Assembly: GCA_019636655.1 (NCBI GenBank)
Contig: JAHBXB010000005.1
Span: 1 to 64,000 of the forward strand
Reading direction: 5' to 3'
Source of the DNA: Phycisphaeraceae bacterium
Lineage (GTDB): Bacteria > Planctomycetota > Phycisphaerae > Phycisphaerales > UBA1924
Length of the DNA stretch: 64,000 nt
A program made the translations under genes and the position numbers. This document shows positions 33,805 to 42,627 of this stretch, in pieces; positions within the stretch are counted from its first letter, which is position 1, and each line of letters begins with the position of its first letter. A model generated the notes under the pieces. The model was not told the origin of the DNA, searched no databases, and was given only the letters and a program-made list of their open reading frames with translations.

Positions 33805-34939
33805 ATGCATTTCGACGCCCACCAGCCCGTCATCGATGATCTCGAGGCGCGGATCTTGACGATCCGCGACTCTCTTTAACTTCGACACCAAGAAGCAGAC
33901 GATCGCCGAACTCGAACGCCAGATGGCTGATCCCAACTTCTGGGACGCCCCCGACCGCGCCCGCAAGGTCGTCGGCGACATGAAGGGCCTCAAGGCCCAG
34001 CTCGACCCCCTCACCAAGGTCATCGCCGATTTCGAGGACGCCCGCGTCGCCTACCAGATGTCCAGGGAGGCCGGCGGCGACAAGGACCTCCTCCAGGAAG
34101 CCGACGAGCAGCTCCACTCCCTCGTCTCTCGGATGGCCAAGGTCGAACTCCAGTCCCTCCTCTCCGGCAAGCACGACTTCCGCAACTGCTTCCTCACCAT
34201 CTCCGCAGGCGACGGCGGCACCGAGGCCAACGACTGGTGCGAGATGCTCCACCGCATGTACATCTACTACTGCGAGAAGATGGGCTGGCAACTCGAGGAG
34301 GTCGAGAAGTCCTTCGGCTCCGAGGTCGGCCTCGATTCCGTCACCTTCCACGTCAAGGGCCAGTTCGCCTTCGGCTACCTCTCCTGCGAGCGCGGCACCC
34401 ACCGCCTCGCCCGCGTCTCCCCCTTCAACGCCCAGGGCAAGCGGCAGACCTCCTTCGCCACCGTCGACGTCACCCCCGAGTTCGAGGAGACCGACCTCGA
34501 AATCCCCGAGAAGGACCTCGAGATCACCCCCTTCGTCCGCGCCTCCGGGCCCGGCGGCCAGAACGTCAACAAGGTCGCCACCGCCATCCGCCTCGTCCAC
34601 AAGCCCACCGGCATCATGGTCGTCGCCAGCACCTACCGCGACCAGCCCCAGAACCGCAAGCAGGCCATGTCCGTCCTCCGCGCCAAGCTCGAGCAGATCG
34701 AGGAAGAGCGCCGCGAGCGCGAGATCGCCGCTGCCACCGGCGGCGCCGTCGAGCGCGGCTGGGGCACCCAGATCCGCTCCTACGTCTTCTACGACAACCG
34801 CGTCAAGGACCACCGCACCGGCTACGAAATGTCCGACTACGAGCGAGTCCTCCGCGGCGAGATCGAGGGCTTTGTCGACGCCGAACTCCAGCGCCGCCGC
34901 AAGGAGAAGGCCCAGGCCGCCATGACCGCGCGAAAGTAA
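33805..34939 (+). CDS. prfB: Peptide chain release factor 2 with programmed +1 frameshift
   Basis: RF2 recognises UGA and UAA and triggers peptide release. The message is read as 24 codons from ATG 33805 to CTT (33874-33876), meets TAA at 33877-33879, and continues in the +1 frame at AAC (33878) to the stop at 34939, giving about 377 aa. The joint peptide DSLNFDTKKQTI matches the E. coli RF2 junction YLDYDAKKERL in position. Downstream are the codon-recognition SPF (RVSPFNAQGKRQ) and the catalytic GGQ (ASGPGGQNVNKVATA). The stop at the slip site is UAA, not the usual UGA, and no AGGGGG-like internal Shine-Dalgarno precedes it. Confidence 0.92.
33871..33880 (+). promoter_or_regulatory. prfB recoding site (CTT TAA C)
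   Basis: The zero-frame stop TAA follows a slippery CTT; sliding by one base puts UUU in the P site and AAC in the A site. Frame 1 carries the N-terminus and frame 2 the remainder of RF2, so the shift is required for a full-length protein. Confidence 0.85.
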
Positions 34940-34988
34940 GTCCGCCCGGCAGGATCAGGAGCGAGCCCCGGCGCACCCCGCGCTGCCC

Positions 34989-35222
34989 CTACGGCAACCC
35001 GTAGAACCCGCTCCCCATGTCCTTGATCTTCCCCTGCCGCGTCAACTCCTCCCACACCTCCTTCGGAAACTCCCGCGGCGGCACGATCCCCACCACGCCC
35101 GACTTCTTCCCCCCGGTCGTCGGCCTTCCCCCGCCGAGCTTCGACTCATCATCGAGCCTCGTCAGTTTCAGCCTCTTCTTGAAGGCCGTCATCGCCGCTT
35201 TCAGCCGTTCCGTGTCGTCCAT
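34989..35222 (-). CDS. Small conserved-looking hypothetical protein
   Basis: The 77-aa product begins MDDTERLKAAMTAFKKRLKLTRLDDESKLGGG and ends PREFPKEVWEELTRQGKIKDMGSGFYGLP, mixed helical segments around a Gly-rich linker. No known domain is recognised. Codons match real genes. It is convergent with prfB and divergent from the next gene, with only 22 bp between starts. Its -10 TATGAT sits 9 nt before the ATG, so it is probably leaderless. Confidence 0.65.
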   Translation of the reverse strand: MDDTERLKAAMTAFKKRLKLTRLDDESKLGGGRPTTGGKKSGVVGIVPPREFPKEVWEELTRQGKIKDMGSGFYGLP

Positions 35223-35247
35223 GGTGCCTGTATCATAACTTCTCATG
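35220..35247. promoter_or_regulatory. Divergent leaderless promoter with shared -10 bases
   Basis: Bases 35231-35237 (TATCATA) read as TATCAT on the plus strand and TATGAT on the minus strand. The plus ATG (35245) is 8 nt and the minus ATG (35222) 9 nt from the respective -10, leaving no room for a ribosome binding site. The -35 boxes are weak. Confidence 0.5.
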
Positions 35248-35949
35248 CGCCAGGGAAGCAGGCGATGCCCGACTCGTTCGCAGGCGACGCTCGCGGCCGT
35301 CTCCCTCCTCCTCGGCGCCATCGCCACCCTCACCACCGCGTGGGCCCCCGGCATCATCGACGGTCTGCGGGCCACGCCGCGGAGACAGTGGTGGCCCGAC
35401 GTGGAGTCCGAGTTCATCGATGCTCGCGGCATCTGCGTCGGGAGCATCGACTCAGGCTGGTGGACTGCCCACAGCGAGTTCCCTCCCTTTGCCCTGTTTG
35501 ACGTTGGATCGAACCATGTCGGCTTCCTCGCCGCCATGCCGCGCAAACTCCCGATGACCCATCTACCTCGATGGGCCGCGACGCCCCCGATGCGTTCTGT
35601 TGACGGCCAAGTCCCGCCGTTCTACACGATCGATGCAACAGGGCTGCCGTGGCGCTGCGCTAAGTCGGCTGGTCTCTGGATAGGGGACTACACCCTCGAA
35701 CACCAGGGCGCCTGGGTGTTCCGTCTCCATGGAACCACCCACTGGACCGTCCCATTCTCCCCCATCTGGCCCGGCCTGATCGGCAACCTGATCGTCTGGT
35801 CCACGCTCGCCGCTCTCCTCCTCTGGAGCCCCGCGGCCGCGCACCGCTGGTATCGCCGCCGCGCCGGTTGCTGTCCGACCTGCCGCTACGACCTCACCGG
35901 CCTCTCCCGCGGCGCTCCCTGCCCGGAATATGTGCAGTCTCATTCCTAG
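35245..35949 (+). CDS. Decayed membrane/zinc-ribbon family protein
   Basis: The 234-aa protein shares the layout of the module at 1098-3137: N-terminal membrane helix (about 15-35, LAAVSLLLGAIATLTTAWAPG), an exported domain with WWTAHSEFPP, a second helix (about 175-195), RRRAG and a C-terminal ribbon start CCPTCRYDLTGLSRGAPCPE. The final CPEC pair is broken: Tyr replaces the last Cys and the frame ends within nine residues (CPEYVQSHS). The zinc site therefore probably cannot form normally. Sequence similarity to the first cluster is low outside these anchors. Confidence 0.6.
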   Translation: MRQGSRRCPTRSQATLAAVSLLLGAIATLTTAWAPGIIDGLRATPRRQWWPDVESEFIDARGICVGSIDSGWWTAHSEFPPFALFDVGSNHVGFLAAMPRKLPMTHLPRWAATPPMRSVDGQVPPFYTIDATGLPWRCAKSAGLWIGDYTLEHQGAWVFRLHGTTHWTVPFSPIWPGLIGNLIVWSTLAALLLWSPAAAHRWYRRRAGCCPTCRYDLTGLSRGAPCPEYVQSHS

Positions 35950-35961
35950 CAGCGCTGCTTC

Positions 35962-36054
35962 ATGGTGCGACGAGCCAAATCCAGTGTGGCCCTCTTTGCG
36001 AGTGTCATGCTGATCGGCTTCCTGGTCACCATGGCAACCGCGTGGGTGCCCTAG
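35962..36054 (+). pseudogene. N-terminal remnant of a further membrane/zinc-ribbon copy
   Basis: A 30-codon ORF encodes SVALFASVMLIGFLVTMATAWVP and stops, matching the first membrane helix and the TAWAP motif of the gene just upstream. It is best read as the stub of a tandem copy that has lost everything after helix 1. Its TAG shares CTAG (36051-36054) with the stop of the convergent DtxR-type gene. Confidence 0.5.
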
Positions 36055-36740
36055 ATATCGCGCGGTCCAGCCTGTTTTCTCACGGCTTGACACACCACCT
36101 TCGTGGCCGCCGCCATCGCAAGGGCAACCGCCGGCCTGGTATCGGCACGAATGGTCATCGTCTCCGCCGACGCGTCGACCGAGAGCACCGACACCGTGGC
36201 GCCGGGACGGAGCCCGTGGCTGGCAATGAACTTCAGGAACGCAGCCTCCTGGTCGGCAATGCGCGACACGCGAACCCGTGCTCCCTCGCCGAATGACGAC
36301 AGCAAGGCGCCCCGTGGCTCGGGGACCTGGCCTTCGGCGCTGGGAATGGGATCGCCATGCGGGTCCACGGAGGGGTGGCCGAGGTGCGCATCGAGCGCCG
36401 CCAGCACCACGGGCGAGATGGCGTGCTCGAGCCGTTCCGCCTCCGCGTGGACCTGCGACCAGTCGAGCTTGAGCGTCTCGACAAGGAAGGTCTCGACGAT
36501 CCGGTGCCGCCGCAGGATGTCGAGCGCTGCGACCTCGCCCTTGGCCGTCAGTTTCACGCCGCCGAACCGCTCGTACCGGGCCAGCTTCGCCGCCGCCAGC
36601 CTCTTGATCATCGTCGTCGCGGTGCCCGTGGTGACCCCCACGATCGCAGCCACCCGCGTCATACCCGCCTCGCCGGTGGGCGATTCGCGGCAGAGCGTGT
36701 AAATGGCTTTCAGGTAGTTCTCGACGGTCTCGGTGGCCAT
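36051..36740 (-). CDS. DtxR/MntR-family metal-dependent repressor
   Basis: The 229-aa regulator starts ETVENYLKAIYTLCRE with a winged helix (GMTRVAAIVGVTTGTATTMIKRLAAAKLARYERFGGVKLTAKG, about 26-68), followed by the dimerisation/metal region with RRHRIVETFLVETL and HAEAERLEHAIS, and a C-terminal SH3/FeoA-like domain (about 150-225). The order and length are those of full-size DtxR/IdeR proteins, which bind DNA with Fe or Mn. The divergent intergenic region holds palindromes that fit an operator. No metal transporter is adjacent; the divergent gene is a prepilin-like gene. Confidence 0.88.
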   Translation of the reverse strand: MATETVENYLKAIYTLCRESPTGEAGMTRVAAIVGVTTGTATTMIKRLAAAKLARYERFGGVKLTAKGEVAALDILRRHRIVETFLVETLKLDWSQVHAEAERLEHAISPVVLAALDAHLGHPSVDPHGDPIPSAEGQVPEPRGALLSSFGEGARVRVSRIADQEAAFLKFIASHGLRPGATVSVLSVDASAETMTIRADTRPAVALAMAAATKVVCQAVRKQAGPRDI

Positions 36741-36782
36741 GGGCGGGTCGCTCCCGCTCCGAGTGTAGGGCCGTGGTTGAAA

Positions 36783-36835
36783 GAGTAATCGGCTTGACTT
36801 CGATCAGTCAATCACTATAGTTTGAGTAATCAAAC
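36783..36835 (+). promoter_or_regulatory. Divergent promoter with candidate DtxR-type operators
   Basis: TTGACT (36794-36799), 16 bp, TATAGT (36816-36821) reads toward the prepilin-like gene. Inverted repeats overlap it: TTGAC/GTCAA at 36794-36798 and 36807-36811, and GTTTGA-GTAA-TCAAAC at 36820-36835. GAGTAATC occurs twice, at 36783 and 36824. On the minus strand TTGACT-N17-TTACTC could serve the regulator gene. Confidence 0.5.
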
Positions 36836-36871
36836 ATTGCCGGGCTCCCCCGCCCACGAGGAGACTCCGCC

Positions 36872-37747
36872 ATGCCCGCCCGCTTTCGGCTCGCCGTCCG
36901 CCGCAGCTCCGGCTTTACCCTCATCGAGTTGCTGGTGGTCATCGCCATCATCGCCCTGTTGATCGGCACCCTGCTTCCATCCCTTGGGGCCGCGCGCCGG
37001 GCCGGCCAGGGCGCGGTCTGCATGAGCAACATGCGGCAGATCGCCATGGCCGCTGTCATGTACTGTGACGACAACAAAGAACGCTTCCCCCGCACCATGG
37101 AGCCCCCCCCCGGAGGCATCCCCGAGACCATCAACTTCTGGGACATCCAGGGCTACCAGAACGCGCTCAACGAGTACATCGGCGGGATGCAGGGCGGTGT
37201 GGATGATGGGGGCCGCGAGCACAGCAAGCGCAACGTCTGGTACGACCCCGCCGATACCGATCGCGCCGTGCCGGCGATGTGGGGCTCGTTCAGCGACAAC
37301 GGTCTCATCACCGGCATTGGAGCAAGGCAGCAGGACATTCAGCGCCCCAGTTCGTGCGTCTACGCCGCGCTCCGCCACAGCCGCTGGAGCGATGTCGTTC
37401 AAGTGCCGGTCCCCGAGCCGCTCCCCCTCGGCAGTCCGGACCATCCCTTCTGGTCCAGCGAGTTCTTCGACATGTGCTTCGACCCATGGTCTGACAGCAC
37501 CGACCCGTCCGATCGGTACTACTGGCGGCGGGGAAAGGCCGCGCCCCCGGCGGAGCTCTTCCCCGGCGAACCGGGCGCGACGGAGTGGGCCCAGCAGATC
37601 GAGGGCCGCAAGCCGGACATCGCCGAAAACGGGCGAGGTCGCTACGGCAAGGGCGGGTACTACTCGTTCTGCGACGCACACGTCTCATTCATGCAGTTCG
37701 AGGACACGTACAAGAGCCCGGACAGCAACATGTGGAGCATCCGATGA
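36872..37747 (+). CDS. Prepilin-type N-terminal cleavage/methylation protein (pseudopilin-like)
   Basis: The 291-aa protein has a textbook type IV prepilin leader: a short basic stretch, then G^FTLIELLVVIAIIALLIGTLLPSL (processing after Gly14). The mature domain continues SNMRQIAMAAVMYCDDNKERFP, with a C-terminal GGYYSFCDAHVSFMQFEDTY typical of planctomycete pseudopilin relatives. Many paralogues are expected in such genomes; most have no assigned function. It overlaps the next gene by ATGA (37744-37747) and is divergent from a DtxR-type regulator, from which it may be controlled. Confidence 0.85.
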   Translation: MPARFRLAVRRSSGFTLIELLVVIAIIALLIGTLLPSLGAARRAGQGAVCMSNMRQIAMAAVMYCDDNKERFPRTMEPPPGGIPETINFWDIQGYQNALNEYIGGMQGGVDDGGREHSKRNVWYDPADTDRAVPAMWGSFSDNGLITGIGARQQDIQRPSSCVYAALRHSRWSDVVQVPVPEPLPLGSPDHPFWSSEFFDMCFDPWSDSTDPSDRYYWRRGKAAPPAELFPGEPGATEWAQQIEGRKPDIAENGRGRYGKGGYYSFCDAHVSFMQFEDTYKSPDSNMWSIR

Positions 37748-38013
37748 GGAGGTCAACCTCGCCGGCCAAACCGTTGCTGCTGGATGGCATCGACATCGCG
37801 GGCGCTCCGCGGCTGGGTGCGTCTCGTCCCGTCACACCGCAAACGCGATGGAGTGTGTCCGGACGATCCCGGTTCCGCTGCATCGCCTGCACGCTGCTGG
37901 TGCTGGGGACAGTCGGCGCCGTCGCTTACTTCGCGACCCAACGGCGAATCCCCGCACGCGAAGTCGGACTGATCGGTCCCCAGGCTCGCCCGACACCGAC
38001 GCCTCATCGGTGA
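37744..38013 (+). CDS. Small single-pass membrane protein coupled to the prepilin-like gene
   Basis: This 89-aa product starts [15 protein letters not shown], has one membrane helix (about 48-66, [19 protein letters not shown]) and a short Pro/Arg-rich tail. The ATG overlaps the upstream stop (ATGA), indicating coupled translation. No family is recognised; a partner of the upstream prepilin is plausible by position only. The 187 bp after it (38014-38200) hold no other gene that I can support. Confidence 0.6.
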   Translation: MRRSTSPAKPLLLDGIDIAGAPRLGASRPVTPQTRWSVSGRSRFRCIACTLLVLGTVGAVAYFATQRRIPAREVGLIGPQARPTPTPHR

Positions 38014-38200
38014 AGAGCCGCCGTCATGGCTCGCGGCGACAGCCTCGGCACGTCCGCCACGCGCCAGAGCCCGCGCGGCTCGGTCGCGCCCTGCCATTCA
38101 GAATCTGGGTGGCGGCTCCTTTCACGCCTCCGCGCCGCAGAATTCCGCCACTACCCCGCGCCCCGTCCCCCTCTTCTCGCCCCTCCCCTATCCTTCCCTG

Positions 38201-39058
38201 ATGCACGCCCCATCCACGAATCCTCCCTCTCCCGACATCCTCGCCGACCTTCCCGCCCCCATCATCGCCCGCGAGGGCTGGCCCATCGTCGCCGCCTTCG
38301 CCATCGGCTCCATCATCCTCAACATCCTCGCCGTCCGCTTCCTCGGCCCTTGGGGCTCCATCCCCGTCGCGGCTTCCCTCGCCCTCACCGTCTGGTGCAT
38401 CTGGTTCTTCCGCGACCCGCCGCGGCGACTTCCCACCGATCCTCGCGCCATCATCTCCCCCGCCGACGGGGTCATCTGCGCCGTCGGCCCCGCCTCACCC
38501 CCGCCCGAACTCGGCGTCCCCGCCCACATCGCCACGCGCATGACGCGCATCAGCGTCTTCATGAACGTCTTCAACGTCCACGTCAACCGCGCCCCGATCG
38601 CCGGCACCGTCAGGAAGATCTCCTACCGCCCCGGCAAGTTCTTCAACGCCTCCCTCGACAAGGCCAGCGAGTTCAACGAGCGCTGCGCCCTCTGGATCGA
38701 GCCACGCTCCTCGTTCCTCTCCGCACGCCCGGACGCGGCGGGGAACGGCGGGAGGTCCGGCGAGGCTGGCCATGGGGGGGGAAGGGGGGAGGGGGGGGTG
38801 GCGTGTGTGCAGATTGCGGGGCTCATCGCCCGCCGGATCGTCTGCCGTGTGAAGGAGGGCGAATCACTCGCCGCCGGCCAACGATTCGGCCTCATCCGCT
38901 TCGGTTCCCGCGTGGATGTCTACCTTCCCGAGGGGATCCTGCCGATGGTCAAGAAGGGCGACCCCTCGGTCGCCGGTGAGACGATCTTCGCCGTCCTGCC
39001 CCTGCCCCCCTTTACCGACGCCCCCGCCGCGGACGCCCCCAAGGAGGCCGCTCGATGA
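38201..39058 (+). CDS. psd: Phosphatidylserine decarboxylase proenzyme
   Basis: Psd makes phosphatidylethanolamine from phosphatidylserine and self-cleaves to form its pyruvoyl cofactor. The 285-aa protein has two N-terminal hydrophobic helices (about 29-65), [29 protein letters not shown] and [14 protein letters not shown], with Ser236 as the self-processing residue. It matches the short (about 210-250 aa) type. A Gly-rich insert (about 173-200) lies between WIEPRSSF and [16 protein letters not shown]; the underlying DNA has three long G runs. Its stop overlaps the pss start (ATGA). Confidence 0.92.
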   Translation: MHAPSTNPPSPDILADLPAPIIAREGWPIVAAFAIGSIILNILAVRFLGPWGSIPVAASLALTVWCIWFFRDPPRRLPTDPRAIISPADGVICAVGPASPPPELGVPAHIATRMTRISVFMNVFNVHVNRAPIAGTVRKISYRPGKFFNASLDKASEFNERCALWIEPRSSFLSARPDAAGNGGRSGEAGHGGGRGEGGVACVQIAGLIARRIVCRVKEGESLAAGQRFGLIRFGSRVDVYLPEGILPMVKKGDPSVAGETIFAVLPLPPFTDAPAADAPKEAAR

Positions 39059-39927
39059 AAACCGACGTCTTCATCGGCTACCCCTCCCGCAAGCGCGATA
39101 TCCCCGTCCGCCGCCTCATCCCCAACCTCCTCACCGTCATCGCCCTCTGCTCCGGCCTCGCGGCGATCCACTTCGCCCTCAAGTCCGATTGGGACCGCGC
39201 CCTCTCCGCCGTCGCCGTCGCCGCGATCTTCGACGCCCTCGACGGCCGCGCCGCCCGCCTGCTCCGGGCCACCAGCCCCTTCGGCGCGGTCCTCGACTCG
39301 CTCTCCGACTTCCTCGCCTTCGGCGTCGCCCCCGCGCTGCTCCTCCACCAGTGGATGCTCGCCCGCACCGACGCGATCGGCCTCGCCGCCGTCATGACCT
39401 TCGCCCTCTGCGCCGCCCTCCGGCTCGCCCGCTTTACCGCCGCCGTCCAGCGGCCGCGGGTCGATCCCGATGAGCACGCCCCAGCGTGGACCAACAAGTT
39501 CTTCGTCGGCATGCCCACCCCCGCCGCGGCGGGCTGCGTCCTGCTCCCGATGCTGGTCGAGCAGTCCCGCCTGCTGAAGAACACCCGCTGGCCCGAGTGG
39601 TCCGTCGTGGTCTTCACCTTCGTGGTCGCCGGGCTGATGATCAGCCGTCTCCCCATGTTCTCGTTCAAGAAGGCCCGCATCGAGCGCCGCTTCGTCGTCC
39701 CCCTCATGGTCGTCATCGGCCTGCTCGTCGTCCTCGCCTCCCGCGATCCGTGGCTCACCGCCACGCTCATCTGCGGCGGCTACCTCCTCACCCTTCCCCT
39801 GAGCGTCTGGCGCTACCGCGAGCACCGCCGCGCCGACCACGCCGCCGCCTCCGCCCTCGCGACCACATCCGGCGACACCTCCCAGCACAGCGCCCCCCGC
39901 GGCCTCGAGCTGCGCCGCGCCGAATGA
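39055..39927 (+). CDS. pssA: CDP-diacylglycerol--serine O-phosphatidyltransferase
   Basis: This 290-aa integral membrane enzyme joins CDP-diacylglycerol and serine to make phosphatidylserine, the substrate of the upstream Psd. It carries the CDP-alcohol phosphotransferase signature [15 protein letters not shown]...GAVLDSLSD (about 63-86) with its four Asp residues, and about eight membrane helices. Translation is coupled to psd by a 4-bp overlap at 39055-39058. The C-terminal 35 residues are polar. Confidence 0.93.
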   Translation: MKTDVFIGYPSRKRDIPVRRLIPNLLTVIALCSGLAAIHFALKSDWDRALSAVAVAAIFDALDGRAARLLRATSPFGAVLDSLSDFLAFGVAPALLLHQWMLARTDAIGLAAVMTFALCAALRLARFTAAVQRPRVDPDEHAPAWTNKFFVGMPTPAAAGCVLLPMLVEQSRLLKNTRWPEWSVVVFTFVVAGLMISRLPMFSFKKARIERRFVVPLMVVIGLLVVLASRDPWLTATLICGGYLLTLPLSVWRYREHRRADHAAASALATTSGDTSQHSAPRGLELRRAE

Positions 39928-39936
39928 CCAACGCCC

Positions 39937-42627
39937 ATGACCGTGGCGATGCCCCATCACGCCGAGGCCCCCGCGCTCCCAACGGCCGTCGCCGACTTCT
40001 TCTCCCGTCGCGGCTGGACCCCGTTCGATTTCCAGCGCGAGTGCTGGAGCGCCTACCTCGACGGCGCCAGCGGCCTTGTCCACGCTCCTACCGGAGTCGG
40101 CAAGACCCTCTCGGTCTGCCTCGGCCCCATGATCGAGGCGCTCCACACCGAGGCACTCCGCGAGCCGCACAGGGCCGCGCCCGCGAACCCCAGCGCCCGG
40201 CGCCGCGCCCTTGCCCGTCAGGCCGCCGAACCCTTCCGCCTCCTCTGGCTCACGCCGATGCGAGCCCTCGCGGGCGACACGACGGCCTCGCTGCTCGAAC
40301 CCTGCCGCGAACTCGGCCTCAACTGGACCATCGAGCAGCGTACCGGCGACACGCCCGCCACCCTCAAGAAGAAGCAGCGAGAGCGGCTCCCCACCGCCCT
40401 CGTCACCACCCCCGAAAGCCTCAGCCTGCTCCTCTCGTTCCCCGAGACGCGCGAGGCCATGCGCTCCCTCCGCTGCGTCGTTGTCGATGAGTGGCACGAA
40501 CTGATCGGCACCAAGCGCGGCGTCCAGACCGAACTCGCCCTCGCCCGCCTCCGCGCCTGGTCCGCCGACCATCCGTACCCGCTCCGCACCTGGGGCCTCT
40601 CCGCGACCCTGGGCAACACCGAGCAGGCCGCCCGCGTCCTCCTCGGCCCCGCCGCGGTCGCCCCCAGGATCGTCCGCGGAATCGTGCCCAAGGCGGTTCA
40701 GGTCGACACCATCCGGCCCGCCAACATCGACCGCTTCCCCTGGTCCGGCCACATGGGCCTCAAGTCCCTCGATCAGGTCCTCGACGCCATCGAACGAACC
40801 TTCGCCGACGGCGGCGGTTCGACGCTGCTGTTCACCAACACCCGCGCCCAGGCCGAGATCTGGTTCGGCGCCATCTTCCGCGCCCGCCCCGACTGGCTCG
40901 GCACCGTCGCCATCCACCACGGCTCGCTGGACAAGAAACTCCGCTCGAAGGTCGAGGACCTCCTCAAGACCGGCGGGGCCGCCCGCGCCGGTCCCGGCCT
41001 CCGCTGCGTTGTCTGCACCTCCAGCCTCGATCTCGGGGTTGACTTCTCCCCCGTCGCCCAGGTCATCCAGGTCGGCAGCCCCAAGGGCATCGCCCGCCTC
41101 ATCCAGCGCGCCGGCCGAAGCGGCCACCGACCCGGCGTCGCGAGCCGAATCCTCGGCGTCCCGACTAACGCGATGGAACTCGTCGAGTTCTCCGCCGCGA
41201 GAGAGGCCGTCGCCGCCGCGCGCGTCGAGTCCCGTATCCCGGTGGCGAGGGCTATGGACGTGCTCGTGCAGCACCTGGTCACCATCGCCGCGGGCGGGGG
41301 TTTCCTCGAGGCCGACCTCGCACGCGAGGTCCGCGACACGGCCGCTTTCGCCGACCTCTCCGACGGGCAGTGGACCTGGGCCATGGACTTTGTCCGCGGC
41401 GGGGGTGCCGCCCTCCACGCCTACCCCGAGTACGCCCGCATCGCCCCCGAGCGCGGCCTCGGCCCCCGGCTTGCCGTCGCCGGCGACCGCATCGCCCGCC
41501 GGCACCGCCTCAACATCGGCACCATCGTCGGCGAGCAGTCCATGCTCGTGAAGTTCCGCTCCGGTCGCACGCTGGGAACCATCGAGGAGTCGTTCATCAC
41601 GCGTCTCCAGGTCGGCGACCGCTTCGTCTTCGCGGGGCGCGTCCTCGAACTGCTGCGCGTGCGCGAGATGACCGCCTACGCCACACCGGCCCGATCCCGC
41701 GGCGGCGCCGTCCCCCGCTGGAACGGCGGCCGCATGCCACTCTCCACCCAGCTCGCCGAGGGCGTCCGCCGCCGGCTCGACGAGGCCCGGCGCGGCGAAT
41801 ACACCGACGACGACATGCTCGCCGTCCGCCCCGTGCTCGAACTCCAGTCCCGCTGGAGCGTCATCCCCGGCCCCGACGACGTGCTCATCGAGGACATCAC
41901 CACCCGCGATGGCCGCCACTGGTTCATCTTCCCCTTCGAGGGCCGCCTCGTGCACGAGGGCCTCGGCGCCCTCCTCTCGTACCGCCTCACCCGGCTCCGG
42001 CCCCGATCCGTCTCCGCCGTCTGCACCGACTACGGCATCGAGCTGCTCTCCCCCGATGGCGAGGATCTCGGCGAGGCCCAGTGGCGCGACATCCTCACCA
42101 CCGACGGCATGCTCGACGACCTCCTCGCCTGCCTCAACTCGACCGAGCTCGCACGCCGCCAGTTCCGCGAGATCGCCCGTATCGCCGGCCTGGTCAACCA
42201 GGGAATGCCCGGAAGCCCAAGGCCCTCCCGCCAACTCCAGGCCTCCAGCGAGATGTTCTTCGAGGTCCTCAGCGAGTTCGACCCGGCGAACCTCCTCCTC
42301 GACCAGGCCCGGCGCGAGGTGCTGGAGAGCCAGCTCGAGATCCGCCGCCTCTGCGAGACGCTCGAACGCATCGCGCGCCAGCGGCTCGTCATCGTCCACC
42401 CGCGCGACCTGACGCCCTTCTCCTTCCCGCTCTGGGCCGAGAGCCTCCGGGCCACGCACGTCACCAGCGAGAGCTGGACCGCCCGCATCGCCAAGATGGC
42501 TCTCCGCCTCGAAGAGCAGGCCGCCGCAACCCGCGGCGACGCCCGACCAATGATCGGGCCCAAGAGCCCGCGAAAGCGCCCCGCGCGCCCGAAGGGAGGG
42601 AGACGTGCTGTTCCAAGCCGCCGGTGA
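39937..42627 (+). CDS. Ligase-associated DEXH-box helicase (Lhr-core type)
   Basis: The 896-aa protein belongs to the Lhr-like superfamily 2 helicases that occur beside LigB-type DNA ligases. Motifs are APTGVGKT (Walker A, about 49-56), TPMRAL (Ia), TTPESL, DEWHEL (motif II), SATLGN (III) and the C-terminal helicase half with TSSLDLGVDFSP and QRAGRSGHR (VI). A winged-helix/Lhr C-terminal region follows to about 870, then a basic tail. It overlaps pdeM by 23 bp. A role in DNA repair is inferred from the family. Confidence 0.9.
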   Translation: MTVAMPHHAEAPALPTAVADFFSRRGWTPFDFQRECWSAYLDGASGLVHAPTGVGKTLSVCLGPMIEALHTEALREPHRAAPANPSARRRALARQAAEPFRLLWLTPMRALAGDTTASLLEPCRELGLNWTIEQRTGDTPATLKKKQRERLPTALVTTPESLSLLLSFPETREAMRSLRCVVVDEWHELIGTKRGVQTELALARLRAWSADHPYPLRTWGLSATLGNTEQAARVLLGPAAVAPRIVRGIVPKAVQVDTIRPANIDRFPWSGHMGLKSLDQVLDAIERTFADGGGSTLLFTNTRAQAEIWFGAIFRARPDWLGTVAIHHGSLDKKLRSKVEDLLKTGGAARAGPGLRCVVCTSSLDLGVDFSPVAQVIQVGSPKGIARLIQRAGRSGHRPGVASRILGVPTNAMELVEFSAAREAVAAARVESRIPVARAMDVLVQHLVTIAAGGGFLEADLAREVRDTAAFADLSDGQWTWAMDFVRGGGAALHAYPEYARIAPERGLGPRLAVAGDRIARRHRLNIGTIVGEQSMLVKFRSGRTLGTIEESFITRLQVGDRFVFAGRVLELLRVREMTAYATPARSRGGAVPRWNGGRMPLSTQLAEGVRRRLDEARRGEYTDDDMLAVRPVLELQSRWSVIPGPDDVLIEDITTRDGRHWFIFPFEGRLVHEGLGALLSYRLTRLRPRSVSAVCTDYGIELLSPDGEDLGEAQWRDILTTDGMLDDLLACLNSTELARRQFREIARIAGLVNQGMPGSPRPSRQLQASSEMFFEVLSEFDPANLLLDQARREVLESQLEIRRLCETLERIARQRLVIVHPRDLTPFSFPLWAESLRATHVTSESWTARIAKMALRLEEQAAATRGDARPMIGPKSPRKRPARPKGGRRAVPSRR

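Noticed and set aside
33805-34939. prfB as a pseudogene with an early stop
   Set aside because: The stop lies exactly at the conserved recoding position; all catalytic motifs follow in the +1 frame.
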